Source of the DNA: Nonomuraea turcica
Lineage (GTDB): Bacteria > Actinomycetota > Actinomycetes > Streptosporangiales > Streptosporangiaceae
DNA: 64,000 bases
Reading direction: 5' to 3'
NCBI RefSeq assembly: GCF_030718205.1
Contig: NZ_JAUZQF010000037.1
Coordinates: 1-64,000 of the forward strand
Positions 42,016 through 50,719 of the stretch are shown piece after piece (within the stretch, counting starts at the first letter, position 1; the number at the start of each line of letters is the position of its first letter). The notes under the pieces are model-generated. The model was not told the origin of the DNA, searched no databases, and was given only the letters and a program-made list of their open reading frames with translations. Made by a program: the position numbers and the translations under genes.

Positions 42016-42933
42016 TCAGGTTCGGCGAAGCCGCACCCGCCGGACCGAGTGGTCGGCGCCCTTCTGCAGCACGAGGTCGGCGCGGCCCCTCGTGGGGGCG
42101 ATGTTCTCGACCAGGTTGCGCTCGTTGATGTCGCGCCAGACGTTGACCGCGAAGGCGGTGGCCTCGTCGTAGGACATATCCGCGATGTGCCGGAAGTACG
42201 ACTTCGGGTCCTCGAAGGCCGTCCGGCGGAGCTTGTGGAAACGTTCGACGTACCAGGTGCGGATGTCCTCGACCTTGGCGTCGACATAGATGGAGAAGTC
42301 GAAGTAGTCGTTGACGGCGAGGGAGGTGGGTGGGGCGGGCTGGAGGACGTTGAGGCCCTCGATGATCAGGATGTCGGGACTTTTCACGATCTGGGTGGTG
42401 CCGGGGACGATGTCGTACTCGAGGTGGCTGTACACAGGGGCGTGGATCTCCGCCGCGCCGGCCTTCACCTCCGCCACGAACCTGACCAGCGCCCGCCGGT
42501 CGTAGCTCTCCGGGAAGCCCTTGCGATGCATGATCCCCTTGGCCTCCAGCACCGCGTTCGGGTAGAGGAAGCTGTCGGTCGTGATCAGCTCCACGTGCGG
42601 GTGCTCGGGCCACCGGGCCAGCAGCGTGTGCAGCAGCCGCGCCGTCGTCGACTTGCCCACCGCGACGCTGCCCGCCAAGCCCAGGATGTAGGGGACACGC
42701 TGCTCGGGATGTCCGAGGAACGCGCTCAGCACGCTGCTGCGTTGCTTGGATCCGGTGAAGTGCAGGTTGAGCAGCCGGGTCAGCGGGAGATAGATGTCGG
42801 TGACTTCGTTGAGATCGATGGGGTCGTCGACGCCGCGCAGCTCTTCCAGCTCTCCTGCGGTGAGAGTCAAGGGCGTGTTCTTGCGGAGCTCGCTCCACCG
42901 CTCCCTGCTCAGTTCCACGTAGCCGTTATTCAC
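42016..42933 (-). CDS. coaA: Pantothenate kinase, type I
   Basis: First committed step of coenzyme A synthesis; 305 residues. P-loop GSVAVGKST at 88-96, with TTDSFLYPNAVLEAKGIMHRK and EGLNVLQP. Length and motifs fit the prokaryotic type I enzyme. It shares a neighbourhood with acpS (CoA-dependent holo-ACP synthesis) on the other strand. Start ATG at 42933. Confidence 0.96.
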   Translation of the reverse strand: MNNGYVELSRERWSELRKNTPLTLTAGELEELRGVDDPIDLNEVTDIYLPLTRLLNLHFTGSKQRSSVLSAFLGHPEQRVPYILGLAGSVAVGKSTTARLLHTLLARWPEHPHVELITTDSFLYPNAVLEAKGIMHRKGFPESYDRRALVRFVAEVKAGAAEIHAPVYSHLEYDIVPGTTQIVKSPDILIIEGLNVLQPAPPTSLAVNDYFDFSIYVDAKVEDIRTWYVERFHKLRRTAFEDPKSYFRHIADMSYDEATAFAVNVWRDINERNLVENIAPTRGRADLVLQKGADHSVRRVRLRRT

Positions 42934-43051
42934 CTAGGCAGCGTAGCGATCGTCGGCAAACCGGCCGTCGGGCGGGGTGTGTCCACAAGCTGTGGATAAA
43001 GACGTGGGATTACCGAGATTCAGTTCGGGGAAAGGGATACCGTCTCAGGTT

Positions 43052-44461
43052 GTGGATCGTCGACGCTTCCTCTCCCATGTGGTGGCCGGCATCGCCGGTC
43101 CCTTCGCCGGCGTCGCGTGCGCAGGAGCGCAGGGTGGGGCCAAGGCGGTGCCCGGCGCTTACGGGCCGCTGCGCCCCGTACGCGACCTGCGGGACGGCAA
43201 GGTGCGGCTGCACCTGCCCGAGGGGTTCAAATACCGCTCGTTCAGCGCCGCGGGCGAGAAGTTCAGCGACGGGTCGACCGTGCCGGGCCGGCACGACGGC
43301 ATGGCGGCCTTCTCCGGTCCCGGCGGCAGCACGATCCTGATCCGCAACCATGAGGTCAACGGGCCCGTCGGCGCGTTCGGCGACAAGGACAGGGCCTACG
43401 ACCCGATGGCCGGGGGCGGCACCTCGACCCTGCGAGTCACTCGCTACGGCGAGGTGATCAAGAGTGGGCCGTCGCTGAACGGCACGATGATGAACTGCTC
43501 GGGCGGTCCCATGGCGTGGCGCGCCTGGGTGAGCTGCGAGGAGACGGTCAACGGCCCCGACGTGGCCGACGACTTCTCCGGCGGCGACAACGCCAGGCTG
43601 ACCGAGAAGCACGGCTACATCTTCGAGGTCCCGGTCGGCCGCGCGGCCACGGCCAGGCCGATCAGGTCGGCGGGGCGCTTCCCGCACGAGTCGGCGGCCT
43701 TCGACCCGTCGACGGGCGCGATTTACCTGACCGAGGACAACTTCGGCTTTCCCTCCGGGTTCTACCGGTATCTGCCGCCGAAGCACCCGGTCCTGGCCGG
43801 GAAGCTGCTCGACGGCGGCCGGCTGCAGATGCTCGCCGTCAAGGGCGCCAAGCGCAAGGACCTGTCGCTTGGGCAGGAGCCTGGAGCCGCGTACACGACC
43901 GTGTGGGTGGACATCGATGACCCCGACCCCGACTTCCGCGGCAAGCCGTCCAACGACGAGGTCGTGCAGGCCGTCGGCCGCCAGGGCCGGGCCCAGGGGG
44001 CGGCGATCTTCTCCCGGCTGGAGGGCGCGGTCTTCCACCAGGGGACGGTCTACTTCGTCTCCACGCAGGGCGGCGACACCGATCCCGCCGACCCGCCGCC
44101 GTCGGGGTTCGGCAAGGGCCGGGGGCAGGTGTGGGGGTACGAGACGTGGAGCGGCCGGCTCAAGCTCGTCTACGAGTCGCCACGCTCCTCGGCGCTCGAC
44201 CTGCCCGACAACGTGACGGTCAGCAGACGCGGCACGCTGGTGTTGTGCGAGGACGGCGAGGGCGACAACTACCTGCGCGGACTCACCAGGTCGGGGCAGA
44301 TCTTCGACTTCTGCCGTCTGGAGCCGATCACTGACGACCCAGGCGCCGAGTTCGCGGGCTCCACGTTCGGGCCGGGCGGCCACACGCTGTACGTCAACGT
44401 CCAGGCCAAACAGGGCAGATCCATCGCGATCTGGGGCCCGTGGGAGCGTGGACTGTTTTGA
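43052..44461 (+). CDS. Tat-exported DUF839 (PhoX-like) protein
   Basis: 469 residues from GTG 43052, which places a Tat motif DRRRFL directly at the N-terminus followed by a hydrophobic AGIAGPFAGVACAGA region. Earlier in-frame starts (43004, 42977) would only lengthen the n-region. The body shows the DUF839 blocks AFSGPGGSTILIRNHEVNGP, GPMAWRAWVSCEETVNGP, RFPHESAAFDPSTGAIYLTE and LCEDGEGDNYLRGL, and the C-terminal AGSTFGPGGHTLYVNVQ. PhoX-type members are secreted calcium/iron phosphatases; phosphatase activity here is inferred. acpS starts 13 bases downstream. Confidence 0.85.
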   Translation: MDRRRFLSHVVAGIAGPFAGVACAGAQGGAKAVPGAYGPLRPVRDLRDGKVRLHLPEGFKYRSFSAAGEKFSDGSTVPGRHDGMAAFSGPGGSTILIRNHEVNGPVGAFGDKDRAYDPMAGGGTSTLRVTRYGEVIKSGPSLNGTMMNCSGGPMAWRAWVSCEETVNGPDVADDFSGGDNARLTEKHGYIFEVPVGRAATARPIRSAGRFPHESAAFDPSTGAIYLTEDNFGFPSGFYRYLPPKHPVLAGKLLDGGRLQMLAVKGAKRKDLSLGQEPGAAYTTVWVDIDDPDPDFRGKPSNDEVVQAVGRQGRAQGAAIFSRLEGAVFHQGTVYFVSTQGGDTDPADPPPSGFGKGRGQVWGYETWSGRLKLVYESPRSSALDLPDNVTVSRRGTLVLCEDGEGDNYLRGLTRSGQIFDFCRLEPITDDPGAEFAGSTFGPGGHTLYVNVQAKQGRSIAIWGPWERGLF

Positions 44462-44474
44462 GTAATCTGGGACG

Positions 44475-44825
44475 GTGATCCTGGGCATCGGCGTGGACGT
44501 CGTGGACATCGCCCGCTTCGAGGCGGCGCTCGAACGTACGCCGCAGCTGCGCGAGCGGCTGTTCACCGACCTCGAGCGGCCGCTCCCGGTGCACTCGCTG
44601 GCCGCCAGGTTCGCCGCCAAGGAAGCCGTCGCCAAGGCGCTCGGCGCACCCAAGGGGCTGGGGCACCTGGAGGCGGAGGTGCGCTGCGACGAGCTGGGCA
44701 AGCCGGAGCTGCGGGTCACCGGCAAGGCCGCCGAGGTCGCCTACGACCTCGGAGTCAAGCGCTGGCACGTGTCGCTCAGCCACGATGCGGGAGTGGCCGT
44801 GGCCTATGTGATCGCGGAGGGATAG
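44475..44825 (+). CDS. acpS: Holo-[acyl-carrier-protein] synthase
   Basis: Transfers phosphopantetheine from CoA to ACP; 116 residues. GIGVDVVDIARFE at 4-16 with Mg ligand Asp8, and FAAKEAVAKALG with Glu50. GTG start. Nine bases before the NAD(P)HX repair gene, the common pairing in actinobacteria. Confidence 0.95.
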   Translation: MILGIGVDVVDIARFEAALERTPQLRERLFTDLERPLPVHSLAARFAAKEAVAKALGAPKGLGHLEAEVRCDELGKPELRVTGKAAEVAYDLGVKRWHVSLSHDAGVAVAYVIAEG

Positions 44826-44834
44826 CTTCGGATC

Positions 44835-46286
44835 ATGCGCACTGCCTACACCGCCGACCAGATCCGGGCCGCCGAGCAGGTGCTCATGGCGAAGCTGCCG
44901 CCGGGCACGCTCATGCAGCGGGCCGCCGCCGGGCTCGCCGCCGTCTGCGCCGACCTGCTCGGCAGCGTCTACGGCAGACGCGTCGTGCTCCTCGTCGGCA
45001 GCGGCGACAACGGCGGCGACGCGCTCTACGCCGGTGAGCGCCTGGCCAGGCGCGGGGCGTGGGTGGGCGCCATCCTGGCCGGGTCCAGGACGCACCAGGC
45101 GGGCCTGGCGGCGCTTCAGGAGGCCGGCGGGCGGGTGGTCGACCTGGCGGCGCTCGACCGGGCCGACCTGATCGTCGACGGGCTCGTCGGGATCGGGGCG
45201 AGCGGGGCGCTGCGGGAGCCGTACCGTGAGCTCGTCCAGGAGGCGAACGCGGCCCGCGGCCCGATCGTCGCGGTGGACGTGCCGAGCGGCGTGGACGCGA
45301 GCACCGGGCGGGTGCAGGGGACGGCCGTGCGCGCCCGGGTGACCGTCACCATGGGCGCCTACAAGACGGGACTGCTCGTCGATCCCGGAGCCGACTGCGC
45401 GGGGAGGGCCGAGCTGGTGGACATCGGGCTCGGGTCCTACCTGCCCGACCCCGACGTGGCCGCGCTCACCGACGGCGATGTGGACGTCTTGCTGCCGCGC
45501 CCGGGCAAGGAGTCGGACAAATACCGCAGGGGCGTGCTGGGCGTCGCGGCCGGAAGCGATCTGTACACGGGCGCCGCCGTGCTCGCCGTGGGCGGGGCGC
45601 TGCGTGCCGGGGCGGGCATGGTGCGCTATGCCGGGCCGGCCGCCCCCGTGGCGCAGGTGCGTGCGCACTGGCCGGAGGCGGTGATCACCCAGCTGGAGCG
45701 GCCTTCGATCGATGACGTCGGGCGGGTGCAGGCCTGGGTGCTCGGGCCGGGACTCGGCACCGACGACTGGGCGCACGAGCTGGCGACCAGGGTGCTCGAG
45801 TCGCAGGTGCCGGTGCTGATCGACGCCGACGCGCTGACGCTGGTGGCCAGGGAACGCTCGCTGCTGTTCCGCAGCGCGCCGGTGCTGATCACGCCGCATG
45901 CCGGGGAGCTGGCCAGGCTGATCCGGGCCGACCGCGACGACATCGAGGCCGCCAGACTGGAGCACACCCGCCGGGCGGCCGCCGAGCTGGGCGTGACCGT
46001 GCTGCTCAAGGGGTCGACCACGATGATCGCCGAGGACTCCAGGCCGGTACGCGTCAACGGCACCGGCACGTCCTGGCTGGCCACCGGCGGCACCGGCGAC
46101 GTGCTGTCCGGCGTGGCGGGCGCGCTGCTCGCCCAAGGGCTGAGCTGCTACGACGCCGCGGCCTGTGCGGCATACCTGCACGGGCTGGCCGGCCGCATGG
46201 CCGCGGACGGCGCCCCGCTCGCGGCGGCCGACGTCGCTACGGCGATCCCGGCTGCCATGCGAGCGGTGAGCAGCGACAACACCTGA
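44835..46286 (+). CDS. nnr: Bifunctional NAD(P)H-hydrate epimerase / ADP-dependent dehydratase
   Basis: Repairs damaged NADHX/NADPHX; 483 residues. The N-terminal epimerase domain (about 1-215) has the VGSGDNGGDALYAGERLARRG Rossmann segment, here split as VGSGDNGGDALYAGERL. The C-terminal kinase-like dehydratase domain (about 225-475) has ITPHAGELARL and the nucleotide/catalytic block TGGTGDVLSGVAGALLAQG. Both halves look complete. Spaced nine bases after acpS. Confidence 0.94.
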   Translation: MRTAYTADQIRAAEQVLMAKLPPGTLMQRAAAGLAAVCADLLGSVYGRRVVLLVGSGDNGGDALYAGERLARRGAWVGAILAGSRTHQAGLAALQEAGGRVVDLAALDRADLIVDGLVGIGASGALREPYRELVQEANAARGPIVAVDVPSGVDASTGRVQGTAVRARVTVTMGAYKTGLLVDPGADCAGRAELVDIGLGSYLPDPDVAALTDGDVDVLLPRPGKESDKYRRGVLGVAAGSDLYTGAAVLAVGGALRAGAGMVRYAGPAAPVAQVRAHWPEAVITQLERPSIDDVGRVQAWVLGPGLGTDDWAHELATRVLESQVPVLIDADALTLVARERSLLFRSAPVLITPHAGELARLIRADRDDIEAARLEHTRRAAAELGVTVLLKGSTTMIAEDSRPVRVNGTGTSWLATGGTGDVLSGVAGALLAQGLSCYDAAACAAYLHGLAGRMAADGAPLAAADVATAIPAAMRAVSSDNT

Positions 46287-46312
46287 CGGGCCGCACGGCG
46301 TGCCCGTGCCGA

Positions 46313-46396
46313 GCGGGGCGGCTTGTGCCCGGTGCTTGCGTTCTGCGGGCGGGGCGGCTTGTGCCCGGCGCGTGCGTTCTGCGGGCGAGGCGGGGT
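46313..46396. repeat. 36-base direct repeat between nnr and alr
   Basis: Two full copies (46313-46348 and 46349-46384) of gcggggcggcttgtgcccgg plus a 16-base remainder differ at about two positions, and a decayed third copy begins at 46385. The 193-base gap holds no gene. A folded RNA or simple slippage product are both possible. Confidence 0.75.
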
Positions 46397-46479
46397 GATG
46401 TGGGGCGAAAGTTGCGGGGCAGCCGCGTGAGCGGTGCGAATCGCGCTCGACCACACGTCTGAGCTGCCACACTAGAAGG

Positions 46480-47619
46480 ATGTACTCCCCGATGGCCACG
46501 CCCGCGCAGGCACGGGTGGACCTGGCCGCGATCAGACACAACGTGGCCCTGCTCAAGGAGCGCGCGGCCGGCACCGAGCTGATGGGCGCCGTCAAGGCGG
46601 ACGCCTACGGACACGGCCTGGTGCCGTGCTCCGCGGCCGTGCTGGAGGGGGGCGCGAGCCGGCTCGGCACCGCGTTCGTCAGGGAGGCGCTGGAGTTGCG
46701 CGCGGGCGGTGTGACCGCGCCGATCCTGGCCTGGCTCATCACGCCGGGCGAGCCGCTCGATGAGGCGCTGGCGCAGGACGTCGAGCTGTCGGCCGCCGAC
46801 GAGCGGCTGCTCGACGAGATCGCCGCCGCCGCCCGGCGCACAGGACGCACCGCGAAGCTGCACCTGGAGGCCGACACCGGCATGAGCAGGGGCGGCTCGC
46901 CGCTCGCCACCTGGCCGCCGTTGCTGGCCAGGGCTCTGGAGCTGCGGGCCGAGGGCGTCATCGAGATCGTCGGCCTCTGGTCCCACTTCGCCTGCGCCGA
47001 CATCCCCGGTCACCCGTCGATCCAGCAGCAGCTGGAGGCGTTCGAGGCCGCGCTGAAGCTGGCCGAGCAGGCAGGCGCGGCCGGCTCCCACGTGATCAGG
47101 CACATCTCCAACTCCGCCGCCATCATGACGCTCCCCGAAGCCCGCTACGACCTGGTCAGGTCCGGCATCGCGATGTACGGCCTGAGCCCGATCCCCGAGC
47201 TGGGCGACTTCGGCCTCCGGCCGGCCATGACGCTCACCGCCCAGGTCGGGCTGGTCAAGCGGGTCCCTGAGGGCTCGGGAGTGTCCTACGCTCACCTCTA
47301 CGTCACCGACCGCGAGACCACGCTCGGACTTGTCCCGCTCGGCTATGCCGACGGCATACTCAGGCACGCCACGGGCAGGGCCGAGGTGCTGGCGGGCGGC
47401 CGCCGCAGGCTGATCGCCGGCCGGGTGTGCATGGACCAGTTCATGATCGACATGGGTGACGACCCGCTCGCGGCGGGCGAGGAGGTCGTGCTGTTCGGCC
47501 CCGGTGACGGGGGCGAGCCGACCGCTCAGGAGTGGGCGGATACGCTCGGCACGATCACGCATGAAATCGTGACGAGGATCGGCTCGCGAGTGCCGCGGGT
47601 TTACCAGGGTCGGGCATAA
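46480..47619 (+). CDS. alr: Alanine racemase
   Basis: PLP enzyme making D-alanine for peptidoglycan; 379 residues. PLP lysine is Lys39 in MGAVKADAYGHG; catalytic tyrosine is Tyr270 in GSGVSYAHLY. VCMDQFMIDMG and the C-terminal barrel are intact. ATG 46480 gives a five-residue lead before the usual start; an in-frame second ATG at 46492 is an alternative. It lies 14 bases before the hydrolase gene. Confidence 0.96.
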   Translation: MYSPMATPAQARVDLAAIRHNVALLKERAAGTELMGAVKADAYGHGLVPCSAAVLEGGASRLGTAFVREALELRAGGVTAPILAWLITPGEPLDEALAQDVELSAADERLLDEIAAAARRTGRTAKLHLEADTGMSRGGSPLATWPPLLARALELRAEGVIEIVGLWSHFACADIPGHPSIQQQLEAFEAALKLAEQAGAAGSHVIRHISNSAAIMTLPEARYDLVRSGIAMYGLSPIPELGDFGLRPAMTLTAQVGLVKRVPEGSGVSYAHLYVTDRETTLGLVPLGYADGILRHATGRAEVLAGGRRRLIAGRVCMDQFMIDMGDDPLAAGEEVVLFGPGDGGEPTAQEWADTLGTITHEIVTRIGSRVPRVYQGRA

Positions 47620-47633
47620 GAAGGATCGGGGAG

Positions 47634-48761
47634 ATGACGACGACAACACGGCGCAGGGTAGGGATCGCCGGCGCGCTCGTCGGCGCGGCGTCCGCCGGTG
47701 TCGCGGCGGCGGCGCTGGCCAAGCGCTACGCGGTCGGCCGGATCAGGCTGCGCCCCGACACCGAGGCCAGCGAGCCGTTCGGCGAGCTGCGGGGCAGGGA
47801 GCGCACGCTCGTCACCTCCGACGGGGTGGCGCTGCATGTCGAGATCGACGGTCCCGAGGAGCGAAGGAGCTCGGGGGGAGAGAGCGAGAGCAACGATGCC
47901 AACGAGCCCCGAAGCGGTCGCGACCATGAGCACGCCGCGCCCTTGACGATCGTGCTCTGTCACGGCTACTGCCTCAGCCTGGAGTCCTGGCACTACCAGC
48001 GCAAGGACCTGCGCGAGAACTACCGCGTCGTCCTGTGGGACCAGCGCTCGCACGGCCGTTCCCAGCGTGCCGGCGCCGACGACAGCACGATCGACCGGCT
48101 GGGTGAGGACCTCGCCGAGGTGATCGAGGAGTTCGTGCCGGGCCCGTGCGTGCTGGTCGGCCACTCCATGGGCGGCATGACGATCATGGCGCTCGCCGAC
48201 CGCTATCCCGATCTGTTCGGCGAGAAGATCCGCGCCGTGGCGCTCATCTCGACCTCGGCGGGCAAGCTGGCCGAGCTGACGCTGGGCCTGCCGGCGATGG
48301 TCTCCAAGGTCGTGCACAAGGTCGCGCCGTCCACGGTCTCGATGCTGGGCAAGCGAGGCTCGCTGGTCGACAGGACCCGCAGCGCCGGCAGCGACATCGC
48401 CTTCCTGATCACCCGCTTCATCGGCTTCGGCGACTCCAAGAACATCAGCCCCACCGTCGTCGACTTCGCCGAGTCCATGATCAGGGCGACGCCGACCGAG
48501 GTGGTCGCCGACTTCTACCCGGCGCTGATGAACCACGACAAGCTGTCCGCCCTGCACGTGCTCGACCCCGTGCCGACCGCGATCGTGGTCGGCGACCGGG
48601 ACTGGCTGACCCCGCCCGATCACAGCAAGGCCATGGCCGCCGCGCTGCCCAAAGCCCAGCTGACGGAGGTGCCCGACACCTCTCACCTGATCCAGCTCGA
48701 ACGTCCCGGCGTCGTCAACGACGCGCTGCGCGACCTGGTCAAGCGGGTGGAGGACGAGTGA
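47634..48761 (+). CDS. Alpha/beta-fold hydrolase with N-terminal membrane segment
   Basis: 375 residues. Hydrophobic stretch at 11-29 (AGALVGAASAGVAAAALAK) acts as signal anchor. A charged insert rich in Glu/Arg/Ser lies near 75-100. The fold has oxyanion/nucleophile motif GHSMGG with Ser178, the GDRDWLTPPDH segment with a candidate catalytic Asp, and DTSHLIQLERP with the His. Known in this position between alr and tsaE in actinobacteria; substrate unknown. It ends overlapping tsaE by four bases. Confidence 0.9.
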   Translation: MTTTTRRRVGIAGALVGAASAGVAAAALAKRYAVGRIRLRPDTEASEPFGELRGRERTLVTSDGVALHVEIDGPEERRSSGGESESNDANEPRSGRDHEHAAPLTIVLCHGYCLSLESWHYQRKDLRENYRVVLWDQRSHGRSQRAGADDSTIDRLGEDLAEVIEEFVPGPCVLVGHSMGGMTIMALADRYPDLFGEKIRAVALISTSAGKLAELTLGLPAMVSKVVHKVAPSTVSMLGKRGSLVDRTRSAGSDIAFLITRFIGFGDSKNISPTVVDFAESMIRATPTEVVADFYPALMNHDKLSALHVLDPVPTAIVVGDRDWLTPPDHSKAMAAALPKAQLTEVPDTSHLIQLERPGVVNDALRDLVKRVEDE

Positions 48762-49216
48762 GGGCGGTGACCGCCGAGGACATGCGCGCGTACGGCGCCC
48801 GCCTGGCCGCGTTCCTGCGCGCCGGCGACCTGGTCGTGCTGTCCGGGCCGCTCGGCGCCGGCAAGACCACGCTCGTGCAAGGGCTCGCCGAAGGACTCAA
48901 AGTACGCGGGCCCATCACCTCGCCCACGTTCGTGATCGCCCGTGTGCACCCGTCGCTGCACCAGGGCCCGCCGCTGGTGCACGCCGACGCCTACCGGCTG
49001 GGCGGCGACCTGGAAGTGGACGACCTGGACCTGGACGCCTCGCTGGATGAGTCCGTCACGGTCGTCGAGTGGGGCGAAGGCCTGGTCGAGGGCCTGTCCG
49101 ACGACCGGCTGGAGGTCCACATCGACCGCGAGGCCGGCGACGAGGTCAGGATCGTGACGTTGCGCGCCGTGGGCCCGCGATGGGCCGACACGCCGTTTGA
49201 TCGGCTAGAAGATTAA
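48758..49216 (+). CDS. tsaE: tRNA t6A biosynthesis ATPase TsaE
   Basis: ATPase that drives the TsaBD(E) threonylcarbamoyl-adenosine complex; 152 residues. P-loop GPLGAGKTTL near residues 29-38 and TSPTFVIARVH, HADAYRLGG. GTG 48758 overlaps the hydrolase stop as GTGA; a GTG nine bases later is an alternative. TsaB and TsaD follow after an intervening lipoprotein/sortase pair. Confidence 0.94.
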   Translation: MRAVTAEDMRAYGARLAAFLRAGDLVVLSGPLGAGKTTLVQGLAEGLKVRGPITSPTFVIARVHPSLHQGPPLVHADAYRLGGDLEVDDLDLDASLDESVTVVEWGEGLVEGLSDDRLEVHIDREAGDEVRIVTLRAVGPRWADTPFDRLED

Positions 49217-49249
49217 AATCGCGATCAATTCCCGGCAAAGCTGGCACCC

Positions 49250-49277
49250 TTGACGTACCGGGCCGATGATGTAAATC
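49250..49277 (+). promoter_or_regulatory. Candidate promoter before the lipoprotein gene
   Basis: TTGACG (49250-49255) and TAAATC (49272-49277) are 16 bases apart. The -10 lies in the dyad atgat-gtaa-atcat (49267-49280). The AT content here is higher than in the surrounding genes. Confidence 0.45.
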
Positions 49278-49347
49278 ATGATCGTTGGCTAGGGATTCGC
49301 CCAGATTTTCTGGGTATCAGGAGGGGCGACATCCACGTTTTGGGTGG

Positions 49348-50076
49348 ATGCTGGTGGCAAGACGGCAAAGTGGGGTGCGGCCGGTGCTCAGGGTCAGGCG
49401 AGTCGCGTATGCGGGAGCCATCGTCATGGTCGGTCTGACGACCGGCTGCACGGCCTCGGCCGAAACCACCCCCACAGCCACACCGACACCCACAGCCACC
49501 GGCACGGCCACCACCCCGGGTGGGACCCCCACAGCCACCCCGACGTCGGCCAGCCCGCGACCGAGCGTCACCCGGCCCACCATCCAGGTCCAGCTCAACC
49601 CCGACCGTGTCACGGCCGGCCAGACCTCGACAGTGTGGATCCTGGCCAACTGCCCGCTCCCGAGCGGTGGTCCCGCGCACACCGGCACCGCCACGTCCAC
49701 GGCGTTCGTCAGCGGCGCCACGCTCGACCCGGTGCCCTCGGGCGGGAGCTCCCCCACACCGACCGGCGCCGCCGGCGGCTCACCCTGGGTGCGCGGCTCG
49801 GCGCAGGTCGGGGGAACGGTCAGACGCGGCACGTACACCGTCAACGTCAAGTGTGACGGCACCAACGACATGGGGACAGCCCGGCTGCGGGTCGTCTCGG
49901 GCGAGGCGCTGCCGACCAACGTGCCGACCAAGGCGCCCAGGGCCGGCGGCGGCGGCACGTACGCGCAGGACGTCAGCGACGAGTCCTCGATCCCGCTCGG
50001 CCCCGCGGGCGTGCTGATCGCCCTGGCCCTGGCCGGCGGCATCGCCTTCGCGGTCAAGCGGCGTAACCGGGCATAA
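49348..50076 (+). CDS. Secreted lipoprotein with C-terminal membrane helix
   Basis: About 242 residues from ATG 49348; no start here has a well-placed binding site (an aggagg at 49319 is too far), and GTG 49375 is a shorter alternative. The lipobox LTTGC follows a hydrophobic segment, so the mature protein should begin at that Cys (residue 34). A Thr/Pro linker of about 40 residues leads to an Ig-like domain of about 110 residues (PTIQVQLNPDRVTAGQTSTV, GTYTVNVKCDG) with two further Cys. A Gly-rich linker and a C-terminal helix (GPAGVLIALALAGGIAFAV) end in KRRNRA. There is no LPxTG-type motif although a sortase gene starts four bases downstream. Having a lipobox and a C-terminal helix together is unusual. 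Confidence 0.75.
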   Translation: MLVARRQSGVRPVLRVRRVAYAGAIVMVGLTTGCTASAETTPTATPTPTATGTATTPGGTPTATPTSASPRPSVTRPTIQVQLNPDRVTAGQTSTVWILANCPLPSGGPAHTGTATSTAFVSGATLDPVPSGGSSPTPTGAAGGSPWVRGSAQVGGTVRRGTYTVNVKCDGTNDMGTARLRVVSGEALPTNVPTKAPRAGGGGTYAQDVSDESSIPLGPAGVLIALALAGGIAFAVKRRNRA

Positions 50077-50080
50077 CACG

Positions 50081-50620
50081 ATGGCCCGCCCAGGACGGGT
50101 GGTGCTCGCCGGGGCCGTGACGGGCCTGCTGCTGTTCGCGTTCGGCAGGGGCATGCAGCAGACCGACTCCACTCCCGCCGCGAACGTCGTACCCAAGAGC
50201 ATCGACATCCCCTCCATCGACGTCGAGGCCCCGCTGATGAAGCTCGGCCTGGAGAAGAACGGCGACGTTGAGCTGCCTCCATACGAGAAGCCCAAGCTGG
50301 CCGGCTGGTACTCGGGCAGCGCCGTGCCCGGCGAGAAGGGCGCCGCCGTGATCATCGGCCACGTGGACACCAAGACCGCGCCGGCCGTGTTCTACAAGCT
50401 CAGGCAGTTACGCAAGGGCGAGACCGTGAAGGTCGAGCGCAGCGACGGCAAGACCGTGACGTACAAGGTCGACTCGATCGAGCAGGTGCACAAGGACAGC
50501 TTCCCGATCAAACGCGTGTACGTCGAGGACGGGCTCAAGCTGGTGACCTGCGGCGGCAAGTTCGACTACGCCAAGGGCGAATACCTGGACAACATCATCG
50601 TCTACGCATCGCAGGTATGA
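50081..50620 (+). CDS. Class E/F-like sortase
   Basis: 179 residues. N-terminal signal anchor (LAGAVTGLLLFAFG), then the sortase barrel: IDIPSIDVEAPLMKLGLEKN, GHVDT with His94, and LVTCGG with Cys157. Its closing strand is YLDNIIVYA. No Arg follows Cys157; the nearest is Arg145 in KRVYVED. It is paired with the lipoprotein upstream, four bases apart, which is the plausible but unproven substrate. Transpeptidase activity is inferred from fold and His/Cys. Confidence 0.85.
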   Translation: MARPGRVVLAGAVTGLLLFAFGRGMQQTDSTPAANVVPKSIDIPSIDVEAPLMKLGLEKNGDVELPPYEKPKLAGWYSGSAVPGEKGAAVIIGHVDTKTAPAVFYKLRQLRKGETVKVERSDGKTVTYKVDSIEQVHKDSFPIKRVYVEDGLKLVTCGGKFDYAKGEYLDNIIVYASQV

Positions 50621-50719
50621 GCCGCCCGCCTGCCCGCGCTCGATCGGCTGTGGCGGCGTACCGGCTGGTCCCGAGGATACGGCCGGGTGAGAGCCGCCCT
50701 GCAGGTAGGCTAAACAGTC

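Noticed and set aside
46313..46396. 36-base repeats considered as CRISPR or attachment site
   Set aside because: No spacers, only two copies plus remnant, and no cas, integrase or tRNA gene nearby.
44394..46595. 733-codon minus-strand frame opposite acpS and nnr
   Set aside because: Antisense to two genes with clear catalytic motifs; no independent evidence.
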